Positions 1 to 8,581 of a stretch of DNA of 64,000 nucleotides are shown piece after piece (position 1 is the first letter of the stretch; each line of letters begins with the position of its first letter). The stretch is from Treponema sp. CETP13. GTDB lineage: Bacteria; Spirochaetota; Spirochaetia; Treponematales; Treponemataceae. Under the pieces are notes generated by a model. That model did no database searches and was not told the DNA's origin. It saw nothing but the letters and a program-made list of their open reading frames with translations. Made by a program: the position numbers and the translations under genes. The stretch is taken from the NCBI GenBank assembly GCA_001885315.1, contig MLPZ01000007.1:84186-148185 (forward strand). The letters are read 5' to 3'.

Positions 1-129
1 TTTACCAGCTCTTGCTGCTATGTGGTTGGTAAATCCCATTTTAATTTTTAAATGCGCATAAGTTGCTGCGGAAATTACGGAATCAGTGTCTGGATTTTTG
101 TGTCCTATAACGTATACTGTCTTATTCAT
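1..129 (-). CDS. ppaC: Family II (manganese-dependent) inorganic pyrophosphatase, N-terminal fragment
   Basis: The first 43 codons of a minus-strand gene are visible; the rest lies outside the window. The protein begins MNKTVYVIGHKNPDTDSVIS. GHxNPDTDS is the metal-binding signature of the DHH-type family II pyrophosphatases, in which the His and the two Asp bind Mn and the enzyme hydrolyses PPi to phosphate in the cytoplasm. The start codon is the ATG at 129. I see no strong Shine-Dalgarno sequence in the short AT-rich stretch upstream. Some relatives carry inserted CBS or DRTGG regulatory domains; this cannot be judged from the fragment. The family call is firm, the domain architecture unknown. 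Confidence 0.88.
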   Translation of the reverse strand, partial: MNKTVYVIGHKNPDTDSVISAATYAHLKIKMGFTNHIAARAGK

Positions 130-166
130 AGTAAAAACAGTATACAGTATAAAAGTTTTTTTTTGT

Positions 167-199
167 AAAAAAAAGCCAGAAAAAAATCATTTTTCTGGC
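167..199 (-). terminator. Rho-independent terminator of the mgl operon
   Basis: On the minus strand a 10-bp stem (arms 175-184 and 190-199, GCCAGAAAAA/TTTTTCTGGC) with a 5-nt loop is followed by eight T residues (complement of 167-174). It lies just past the mglC stop codon. Confidence 0.85.
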
Positions 200-211
200 A
201 TGACAAATTTG

Positions 212-1885
212 TTATTTTCTTTTTAAGTATTTGAAGCTATCTAATGATACTGCAGCAATGATAATTAAACCTTTAAATACAAATTGAAGATTACTATCGA
301 TTCCTAAGAAGGTTAAACAATATGTTAATCCGGTAAAGATTAATACACCTGCAACAGCTCCCTGTATTTTACCAATACCACCAAAGAATGAGATACCACC
401 AACAACACAAGCAGCTATAGCATCAAGCTCATATCCTTGTCCTGTACCAGCACTAGCATTTGCACGGAACGCTTCAAAGAAAGCACCAAATCCATAAAAA
501 ACACCAGCCATGATAAAAACGCCAAGTGTTACTTTAAATACGCTAATACCACTAACACTAGCTGCTTCTGGATTTCCACCAACAGCAAAAATATTTTTAC
601 CAAATGTTGTTTTATTCCAAATAAACCAAGCTACAAAAATTGCTATTATAGCAGGTACAATTAGTTTTGGGAAAGTTACTAGTTCTCCATTAACAAAACC
701 AAGTATCCAACGTCCTCCCAACACATCTTTAATTCCACTGTCTATAGATCCAACAGGGGTACCACTTGTACCAAAGAATAATAGACCGTAGATGATTAAT
801 TGCGTGGCTAATGTAGAAATAAATGGATGAATTTTAAGTTTAGCAGAGAAAAATCCTGCAAATGCACTAAAAGCAACACACAAAGTAATAGATAACACTA
901 GAGCTAGTATTACACGTGCTGTCATAGGCATAGCTGTAAAATCCCAAGGTCCAAGACTAAACATAGTAACAATATTGACGCTTGGATGAAGTATAAGTCC
1001 AGTTGTAACAGATCCTAAAGCTACCATTCGTCCAACACTAAGGTCTGTACCGGCTAATAATATTAATCCTGCAACACCAAGAGCATAAAACATACGAGTA
1101 GAAGATTGCTCCAAAATTGTAAAAATATTTGGAAGTGTTAGAAGATGTCCATTACCATGCATAGGAGCTATAATAATACAGACTATAAAGAAAATTAAAA
1201 TTGCAATATACAATCCGTTTTGTAGAAAGAATTTTGAAGCAGCAAAGTTATACAAATAATTTTTTACTGCTAATTGGGCATTTTCGCTAAATTTAGTTTT
1301 ATTATTGCGTAGACTAATATTAGTTTGAATGTGGTTTACAAATTCGGTGTGTTTAGTGTCTTTGCAGGCTCCTATTCTAGAAGTAAATTTATTTTTTGCA
1401 TCAAAGAGGGTGGCATTTAGTTCGACTTTATTTGCATGCAACTCAAATTCTAAATCTTTTCCTGAATATTTTTTTTGAAGTTGCTCTTTTTTTTCTATAG
1501 AAGCTTTTTTTATGTTTTGAATTTCAGCAACATAATCTTTTTTTGCTTTTGCAATTTTTTCATTTTCAATTGCATTTACTTTTTTTAGATACTCATTGCT
1601 AATAGTGTTTGAATATTTGACGGCTTCTTTAGTAAGTTTTGCATCCTTAGCCTTATTTTTTAAGGCAATTTCTTTAGCTACAATTATTTGTTTTTGGTAA
1701 TCGGCAATCAGTTTAGCTTTTTCATCTTGCTCAATCATTTTGCTTTTTTTGACTGCAACAATCTCTTGTTTTAATTCTAAAACTTTGTTAACACCCTCGC
1801 AACGTAAATTATCTAGCTGGTTAATGTAATCATTAAGTTTTTTATCATCGTCTAAAGCTACTAGTTCTGTTTTATTTTTATTCAT
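212..1885 (-). CDS. mglC: MglC-type sugar ABC transporter permease with a long N-terminal coiled-coil extension
   Basis: Inner-membrane permease of the glucose/galactose (CUT2) ABC importer. From about residue 223 the protein is a typical BPD_transp_2 permease with roughly ten hydrophobic segments and the family signature GTDLSVGRMVALGSV. The first ~220 residues are unlike ordinary MglC (about 336 aa in E. coli): they are hydrophilic, Lys/Glu-rich and predicted by eye to be helical coiled coil, with no signal peptide, so they should lie in the cytoplasm beside the ATPase. The start at 1885 has a good SD (TAGGAG). It follows mglA by 22 nt and is the last gene of mglB-mglA-mglC; a terminator follows. 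The permease call is firm; the role of the extension is unknown. Confidence 0.92.
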   Translation of the reverse strand: MNKNKTELVALDDDKKLNDYINQLDNLRCEGVNKVLELKQEIVAVKKSKMIEQDEKAKLIADYQKQIIVAKEIALKNKAKDAKLTKEAVKYSNTISNEYLKKVNAIENEKIAKAKKDYVAEIQNIKKASIEKKEQLQKKYSGKDLEFELHANKVELNATLFDAKNKFTSRIGACKDTKHTEFVNHIQTNISLRNNKTKFSENAQLAVKNYLYNFAASKFFLQNGLYIAILIFFIVCIIIAPMHGNGHLLTLPNIFTILEQSSTRMFYALGVAGLILLAGTDLSVGRMVALGSVTTGLILHPSVNIVTMFSLGPWDFTAMPMTARVILALVLSITLCVAFSAFAGFFSAKLKIHPFISTLATQLIIYGLLFFGTSGTPVGSIDSGIKDVLGGRWILGFVNGELVTFPKLIVPAIIAIFVAWFIWNKTTFGKNIFAVGGNPEAASVSGISVFKVTLGVFIMAGVFYGFGAFFEAFRANASAGTGQGYELDAIAACVVGGISFFGGIGKIQGAVAGVLIFTGLTYCLTFLGIDSNLQFVFKGLIIIAAVSLDSFKYLKRK

Positions 1886-1907
1886 AATTTTACACTCCTA
1901 AGGATTA

Positions 1908-3401
1908 TCATAAATATTTAGCAGAAAGTTTTAACAGTTCTTCCTGGTTAGTTTCTTTTGTATTTACTATTCCGGAAAGTCTGTGATTTGACATTACAGC
2001 AATACGGTTTGTTATACCCAAAATTTCTGGCATTTCACTTGAAACAACAATTATTGTTTTACCTTGTTTAGCCATGTTTATGATAAGTTGATAGATTTCA
2101 CTTTTTGCTCCAACATCAATACCTCGAGTTGGTTCATCCAAAAGAAATATATCCGGTTTTCTTTCAAGCCATTTACCAATAATAACTTTTTGTTGGTTTC
2201 CACCACTTAACGAAGTTATCAAATCTTCGACAGAAACACATTTTGTATTCATTGTCGCGGCTTCTTTTTTTGCAGCTTCTAACATTTTTCGCTCGGACAA
2301 AATGCCTCCACTTTTATAGCTATCTAGATTGGTAATAGTTGTATTAAATTTTATAGTCGCAGTAGCAAACATTCCATTTAATTTTCTTTCTTCTGTTACG
2401 AGTGCAAAGTTATGATCCATTGCATCTTTACTTGAATTAAAACGCAGTTTCTTTCCGCCAACCATCATGGATCCAGAAGAAATTGTTCTAATACCAAATA
2501 ACGATTCTAAAAGTTCACTCCGTCCAGCTCCAACTAATCCATAAAGACCGAAAATTTCACCTTTTTTTACGGTAAAAGAAATATCTTTAAGGTGTGGTTC
2601 ATATTTTGTTGACAGGTTTCTGACCTTAAAATAATCTTCACCCACTACATTATCAACATCAGGGAAGCGTTTATCTAATGAACGTCCAACCATTGCAGAT
2701 ATTAATTCATTCATAGTAGTTTCTTTAGTTGATTTTTCTAAAACCATTTGGCCATCACGTAGTACAGCAACATCGTCACATATATCAAAAATTTCATCCA
2801 TTTTATGAGAAATATAGATGAATGAAATTCCTTTTTTTCGTAAATCACTAACAATTGAAAACAGTTTTTTTACTTCTCGTTCTGTAAGAGAAGATGTAGG
2901 TTCATCTAAAACAATAATTTTTGCATCATAGGAAACAGCCTTTGCAATTTCTACCATTTGTCTTTGCGATACGGACATGTTTTTCATTACTGTTTTAGGA
3001 TTAACATTCATATTTAATGATTTGAACAGTTGCACACTTTCTTTGTAAATCTGTACTTCATCAATTATTCCCATTCTTGTTGGGTATCGACCGAGAAAAA
3101 GATTATCAGTAATTGTTCGCTCTAAGCACTGATTCAATTCTTGGTGAACCATAGCGACACCATTTTCTAGTGCTTCTTTAGGTGTTTTAAAATTAATAAG
3201 TTTATTTTCTAAAAAAAATTGACCTTCATCTTGTGCGTAAATGCCAAATAGGCATTTCATCATTGTAGATTTTCCAGCTCCATTTTCACCCATCAGGCCT
3301 AAAACTGACCCTTTTTTTACAGTTAAGGTAATATTATTAAGAACTTTATTTTTAGCAAATGATTTAGATAAACCTTTTATTTTAAGTACAATATTATCCA
3401 T
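1908..3401 (-). CDS. mglA: MglA-type sugar ABC transporter ATPase, duplicated nucleotide-binding domains
   Basis: Cytoplasmic ATPase of the Mgl importer, 497 aa, the usual length for the MglA/RbsA/XylG family, with two fused ABC domains. Domain 1 has a complete Walker A (GENGAGKST, residues 38-46), a divergent signature (MSVSQRQM) and Walker B ending LDEPTSS. Domain 2 has the degenerate P-loop typical of this family (GLVGAGRSE, lacking the Lys-Ser/Thr pair) but a proper signature (LSGGNQQK), so only composite sites are expected to hydrolyse ATP. SD AGAGGG lies close upstream of the start at 3401. A small inverted repeat (ATGAACA-N5-TGTTCAT, 3411-3429) sits immediately before the SD and could affect translation. 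It lies between mglB and mglC. Confidence 0.95.
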   Translation of the reverse strand: MDNIVLKIKGLSKSFAKNKVLNNITLTVKKGSVLGLMGENGAGKSTMMKCLFGIYAQDEGQFFLENKLINFKTPKEALENGVAMVHQELNQCLERTITDNLFLGRYPTRMGIIDEVQIYKESVQLFKSLNMNVNPKTVMKNMSVSQRQMVEIAKAVSYDAKIIVLDEPTSSLTEREVKKLFSIVSDLRKKGISFIYISHKMDEIFDICDDVAVLRDGQMVLEKSTKETTMNELISAMVGRSLDKRFPDVDNVVGEDYFKVRNLSTKYEPHLKDISFTVKKGEIFGLYGLVGAGRSELLESLFGIRTISSGSMMVGGKKLRFNSSKDAMDHNFALVTEERKLNGMFATATIKFNTTITNLDSYKSGGILSERKMLEAAKKEAATMNTKCVSVEDLITSLSGGNQQKVIIGKWLERKPDIFLLDEPTRGIDVGAKSEIYQLIINMAKQGKTIIVVSSEMPEILGITNRIAVMSNHRLSGIVNTKETNQEELLKLSAKYL

Positions 3402-3472
3402 AAGCCCTCTATGAACAAATAATGTTCATTAATTATAATTATAAAATCAAAATTTTGACTTTTTACTATTGA

Positions 3473-3505
3473 AAAAGAGGACATGCAACAAACATGTCCT
3501 CTTTT
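3473..3505 (-). terminator. Intercistronic hairpin-terminator between mglB and mglA
   Basis: A perfect 13-bp stem (3473-3485 with 3493-3505, AAAAGAGGACATG) with a 7-nt loop, followed on the minus strand by TTTTTC. It lies 16 nt past the mglB stop. Such a leaky terminator or RNase barrier would give more binding protein than MglA/MglC, a common arrangement in ABC importers. The function is inferred. Confidence 0.75.
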
Positions 3506-3520
3506 ATTTCTTATACAAGC

Positions 3521-4738
<1,218 letters not shown>

Positions 4739-4740
4739 TT

Positions 4741-4759
4741 AACATAATTAGATTATGTT
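4741..4759 (-). promoter_or_regulatory. Stem-loop just upstream of the mglB ribosome-binding site
   Basis: Perfect 8-bp inverted repeat AACATAAT-TAG-ATTATGTT ending a few bases before the SD of mglB. It could form a short hairpin in the mRNA leader; its role is unknown. Confidence 0.4.
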
Positions 4760-4785
4760 TTTAATACTGTTTGTTTAAGCTTTAT

Positions 4786-4822
4786 AAAAAAAGTTGGCCA
4801 CGGCCTAGGATTTTGCGCCAAC
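4786..4822 (-). promoter_or_regulatory. mglB: Terminator-like hairpin in the mglB leader (possible attenuator)
   Basis: Read on the minus strand, a GTTGGC/GCCAAC stem (4817-4822 with 4793-4798) encloses an 18-nt loop that includes CCTAGGCC, followed at once by seven U residues (4786-4792). It lies about 16-50 nt downstream of the predicted mglB start site and about 65 nt before the start codon. The position suits premature termination controlled by an unknown signal. I do not recognise a known riboswitch class. Confidence 0.6.
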
Positions 4823-4847
4823 TACTTTTTAAGTAACTAAAAGTAGT
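4821..4847. promoter_or_regulatory. Perfect inverted repeat over the mglB start site (candidate operator)
   Basis: ACTACTTTT-N9-AAAAGTAGT, nine-base arms with a nine-base spacer, overlapping the end of the -10 box and the predicted transcription start of mglB. The geometry suits a dimeric regulator; the neighbouring AraC-type response regulator is one candidate, without direct evidence. Confidence 0.5.
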
Positions 4848-4874
4848 ATAGAGTCCAAAATATGTGGTCGTCAA
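4845..4874 (-). promoter_or_regulatory. Promoter of mglB-mglA-mglC
   Basis: Minus-strand TTGACG (4869-4874), 18-nt spacer, TATACT (4845-4850). The predicted start is near 4838, leaving a leader of about 118 nt. The remaining part of this 336-nt gene-free stretch (about 4875-5040) is AT-rich with A/T tracts and holds one further short hairpin (AAAAGATA/TATCTTTT, 4993-5016). Confidence 0.7.
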
Positions 4875-5059
4875 AATAAAAAAAAACTTTTTTGCATAAA
4901 ATTTCTAAATCTAAAAAAATTTCTATATAACCTAAAAATATTTATATAAATAAAAAATATGTTTGTTTTTAATACTATTTTTTTTAGTTTTCAAAAGATA
5001 GAACACTGTATCTTTTTTTTATGAGTGAAAAAGCTATACTTTTCTAAAAGGAAGGTATG

Positions 5060-5812
5060 ATGTCAGAAAAACTTTGGTTCGAAAATGAAAAATTTTGGGA
5101 AGTCTATGCCCCTATTATGTTTGATTCTCAGCGTTGGTCAGAAGCTCCCGATGTTGCAGAAAGTATAATCAAAATTGCAGGGTTACCTAAAGGGGCAAGA
5201 ATTCTAGATGCTGGATGCGGGCTTGGAAGAATTTCTGTTGAGTTAGCTGCTCTTGGTATGGATGTTACAGGTGTCGATATGATACAGCCTTATTTGGATG
5301 CAGCAAAAGAATCTGCTCAAAATGAAAATGTTGAATTAAATCTTGTAAAAGCTGATTTACGTGAGTATAAAGCAGAAAAACCTTTTGAGTGTGTTATCAA
5401 TTTATATACGTCGTTTGGATATTGCGAAACTATGGCAGAAGATTTACTTATCCTAAAAAATATTGCTGCTTCTGTAAAAAAAGATGGTTGGTTTATTATG
5501 GAATGCATAAGCAGAGAGCGTGCGGTGCGTGATTTTACTGAAGGTGAGTGGTTTGAACGTGCAGGGAAAACTGTTTTAACAGAATTTTCGGTCGAAGGAG
5601 CCTGGGAAGGGCTACGTTCTCGATGGATCCTTATAGATAATGCAACAGGGGAACGTATTGATCATACACACATTCAAAGGCTATATTCAGCAATTGAATT
5701 AAAGCGTCTTCTAATAGGTGCTGGATTTTCGAGTTGCGAAATATATGGTGATTTTGACTTTTCTTTATATAACGAGAAAGCACGAACAATGGTTCTTGTT
5801 TGTCGAAAATAA
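5060..5812 (+). CDS. Class I SAM-dependent methyltransferase, substrate unknown
   Basis: About 250 aa soluble protein. Residues ~40-150 form a Rossmann methyltransferase domain: motif I ILDAGCGLGRISVEL with the acidic end of strand 2 (GVDM), typical of the Methyltransf_25/31 families that use S-adenosylmethionine. No membrane segment or extra catalytic domain is seen, so the substrate (small molecule, lipid or RNA) cannot be told. Two ATG codons stand in tandem at 5057 and 5060; AAGGAAGG just upstream leaves better spacing for 5060. It is transcribed alone, divergent from mglB and convergent (16 nt gap) with the sugar-sensor gene, so no operon partner suggests a pathway. Confidence 0.8.
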   Translation: MSEKLWFENEKFWEVYAPIMFDSQRWSEAPDVAESIIKIAGLPKGARILDAGCGLGRISVELAALGMDVTGVDMIQPYLDAAKESAQNENVELNLVKADLREYKAEKPFECVINLYTSFGYCETMAEDLLILKNIAASVKKDGWFIMECISRERAVRDFTEGEWFERAGKTVLTEFSVEGAWEGLRSRWILIDNATGERIDHTHIQRLYSAIELKRLLIGAGFSSCEIYGDFDFSLYNEKARTMVLVCRK

Positions 5813-5828
5813 TTTGCAACAATGTTTA

Positions 5829-6824
5829 TTATATTAGAGGAAATAGCTTTCTTTGTATCTTAGGATTGAACATATTTTCTTTTGTTACAATTGCATAATC
5901 AATAGGGGCATTGGTAATTGGAACATTATTAAGTAAGTCGATGGCAGCATAAATTGCTTGGTAGCCCATTGCAAAAGAATTTACAACTAAAATTTTATCA
6001 ACAATACCAGTTTCAAGACTTTCTATGTTTGTAAGAGAATGAGAATAAGCAATAAATTGTATGTCATGATTTTTATTTGTTTGTTTAAGAATGTTCAAAA
6101 TTGCTTCTGATGTATCGTTATTAAGAGCTATTATCATATTTGTATGTTTGTTCTTCTGTAAATAGAGTTTAACTTTTTCTTTTATTTTTATAGAATCATA
6201 TCCAACATACATGCTATCAGTAGTGATAGAAGACTCTTTAGATAAAGTTTCTCTGATACCTTCTTCCATTTGTTTTTCTGATGATATATATTCTGAACTG
6301 CCAACTATGACGACATTTAGATTTTGAGATCTGTTTTCGGTAAGTAAAGATTGCGCTAGAGATATGCCAACAATCTTTGCATTTGTCATGTAGCTGTGAA
6401 TAATAGTATTTGTAAAGGTATTGTCTTTTCTGGTTGTTTCGTTTAGAAGCTGAATTACTTTTATGTTTGCTTTGGCTGCTTTTTTTAATGGTTCTTCCAT
6501 TAATACTGAATTACAAGGAGTTATAATGATACAGTCCACAGAATTTTTAATAGCTTCCTCTACAAACTCACATTGGCTTGAAACATCCGAAGCCATTACT
6601 CCAGAATAAAAATCAACGATACAACCTGTTTCTGTTCGAGCTGTTCTTGCCCCATTTCTCATTGTACTCCAAAATTGGCCTCCTTCTTTTAATCGAATAA
6701 AAGCAATATGGTAAGGATCGTTATTTGTATTATTATAAAAATTATAGGTTAGAGGTACAAAAATAACTAGAAAAGTAAGAACTAAAAGGATAATAACAGA
6801 TAAGTTTTTTATATGTATTTTCAT
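5829..6824 (-). CDS. Membrane-tethered periplasmic sugar-binding sensor protein
   Basis: 331 aa. An N-terminal hydrophobic segment (residues ~8-28) has no clear cleavage site, so the protein is probably anchored in the inner membrane facing the periplasm. The rest is a type I periplasmic binding fold of the Peripla_BP_4/RbsB kind (pattern HIAFIRLKEGGQFW, later DCIIITPCNS, MIIALNND). Its start overlaps the stop of the histidine kinase by 4 nt and the three genes (regulator, kinase, binding protein) form one unit. The same trio architecture is known in Firmicutes (XylFII-LytS-XylR type), where the binding protein presents the sugar to the kinase rather than to a transporter. I infer a sensor role; the ligand is unknown. 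Confidence 0.82.
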   Translation of the reverse strand: MKIHIKNLSVIILLVLTFLVIFVPLTYNFYNNTNNDPYHIAFIRLKEGGQFWSTMRNGARTARTETGCIVDFYSGVMASDVSSQCEFVEEAIKNSVDCIIITPCNSVLMEEPLKKAAKANIKVIQLLNETTRKDNTFTNTIIHSYMTNAKIVGISLAQSLLTENRSQNLNVVIVGSSEYISSEKQMEEGIRETLSKESSITTDSMYVGYDSIKIKEKVKLYLQKNKHTNMIIALNNDTSEAILNILKQTNKNHDIQFIAYSHSLTNIESLETGIVDKILVVNSFAMGYQAIYAAIDLLNNVPITNAPIDYAIVTKENMFNPKIQRKLFPLI

Positions 6825-8581
6825 TTTTTTGCCACCTTTATTGGTTCTATATCGTCTTGAATAGGGAGTCTTAAGGTTACTGTTGTGCCTTCATCAAGTT
6901 CTGATAGTATACTAATACCATATTTGTCTCCGTATGCAAGTTTTAAACGTCTGTTTACATTATAAACGCCAATGCCTGTTCCTGATTTATCATGTTCTGC
7001 TTTTTTTGTAATTAGCAAGTTATTACATGTTTTTTCATCTATTCCGACACCATCATCACTAACTGTAATTTCTAAATCGCCTTCTACAGTTATTTTTGCA
7101 GATATGGTAATATGTCCGGGATCCATTAAATATTTTATACCATGATAAATAGAATTTTCTACGATTGGTTGTAGAATTAATTTAATGACAGGTTTGTATC
7201 GTAATTCTTGGGGTAGCGAAAACTCATAGTCAAATTTGCCTACATATCGTTTTTGTTGAATTATAAGATAATTTTTTGCATGTTCAAATTCTTCTTCTAA
7301 GGTTATAATCTCATGATCTTTAGAAATTGAAATTCTAAATAATTTTGCAAGAGCTGTTACTAATTCTATAACTTCTCGATAGTTACCTTCTTCGGCAAAC
7401 CATATAACAGAATCAAGTGTGTTATATAAAAAATGTGGATTAATTTTTGCCTGTAAAGCATCTAATTCGCTTTTTCTTTTTTCTTCTTGTTTTATAACAA
7501 TATCTTGCATTAGGGATTGTATTCTTTTTGCCATTGTTGTATACGATTTTGCTAAAGATCGTACCTCTAAGCTTGCATGACCTAATTTTTCTGCAGAAAA
7601 ATTGCTGTTTTCGATATGCTCCATTTCCTTTTCAAGTTTTCGGATAGGAGAAGTAAGATAACTTGCCAGAACATTAGCCAAAAGAATAATAGTAATAAAG
7701 CTTACAAGAAGAATAGGCAAAAGAATATATAAAAAGGATTTAATTGCATTTGTGATTGTTTCGTTGGTAAAAACTATTCCTACTATGCGCCATCGAGAGA
7801 ATTCAACGGTTTCTATCACTGTCCATCGCTTTTCTCCTTTATATGTTGAATAATAAGAACCAAAAAGATGTTTTGTATTACTTTCTAGATCTTCTGAAAA
7901 TTGTTCTAGGTTTATAAGCGTTTGTTTTGGATGATATACAATTTGTCCTGTGTTATCAATTAAATATACATATCCTGTATTTCCAATTGTGGCAGATTTT
8001 AAGATATTCCCGATAGTGCTGTAATTAATATCTATTAGCAGAATCCCTTTAATTTCATTACCGTCGGAATCAGTAAATACTATAGCTTTTGAGTAACTGA
8101 TTACCCAAGGATAATGAAATTTTTCTAGTTGTTGGACATGAGGCATTGAAAAATAATAGCCTTCTTTATTATAAAAAGCTTTATGAAACCAATCTTGACC
8201 AATAATTTCAGTTTGTGTACGTAAACGCGAGCTACTAGTTCCATATAAAAGCGAGCCGTTTTCAGAAAAAATATCTATTGTAACAATATCTTTTCTAGAA
8301 CTTTTCATAACAGAAAGACCGTATTGAATTTGATTACTTGCATTTGTTTTAAATAATAAATCTTCAGTTGTTTCTGCAATTTGCATAATATCGGAGATAT
8401 ATGAAACTAGATGTTTATTTGTTTGTGTAACAGTTTGTCTAGTCGAGATTTCTGTATTAGAGCGGATAATGGCAATATATTGAAATGTAAAAGTCATAAA
8501 AATAACAAGTACAATTGCAATTGTCATTAAAACCATTACTTTAAAAAATATCGAATTTATACTTTTGTCTTGTTTATTCAT
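6821..8581 (-). CDS. LytS/YesM-type sensor histidine kinase with extracytoplasmic Cache domain
   Basis: 586 aa. TM1 at ~12-35, a periplasmic double-Cache-like domain at ~40-275, TM2 at ~283-306, a HAMP linker at ~305-357, then a His_kinase (PF06580) phosphoacceptor region with His383 in NPHFLYNTLD and an HATPase_c domain (VENSIYHG, DDGVGID, GTGIGVYNV). This family pairs with AraC-type response regulators and commonly senses sugars. The stop overlaps the start of the binding protein and the start overlaps the stop of the response regulator by 8 nt, so the trio is probably translationally coupled. It presumably receives its signal from the tethered binding protein and controls sugar uptake genes nearby; that is inference from position. 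Confidence 0.92.
   Translation of the reverse strand: MNKQDKSINSIFFKVMVLMTIAIVLVIFMTFTFQYIAIIRSNTEISTRQTVTQTNKHLVSYISDIMQIAETTEDLLFKTNASNQIQYGLSVMKSSRKDIVTIDIFSENGSLLYGTSSSRLRTQTEIIGQDWFHKAFYNKEGYYFSMPHVQQLEKFHYPWVISYSKAIVFTDSDGNEIKGILLIDINYSTIGNILKSATIGNTGYVYLIDNTGQIVYHPKQTLINLEQFSEDLESNTKHLFGSYYSTYKGEKRWTVIETVEFSRWRIVGIVFTNETITNAIKSFLYILLPILLVSFITIILLANVLASYLTSPIRKLEKEMEHIENSNFSAEKLGHASLEVRSLAKSYTTMAKRIQSLMQDIVIKQEEKRKSELDALQAKINPHFLYNTLDSVIWFAEEGNYREVIELVTALAKLFRISISKDHEIITLEEEFEHAKNYLIIQQKRYVGKFDYEFSLPQELRYKPVIKLILQPIVENSIYHGIKYLMDPGHITISAKITVEGDLEITVSDDGVGIDEKTCNNLLITKKAEHDKSGTGIGVYNVNRRLKLAYGDKYGISILSELDEGTTVTLRLPIQDDIEPIKVAKK

Noticed and set aside
4786..4822. Possible cyclic-di-GMP (GEMM) riboswitch because of GCAAAA and CCTAGGCC in the loop
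   Set aside because: Too short, and it lacks the two conserved helical domains and joining sequences; treated only as an attenuator-like hairpin.
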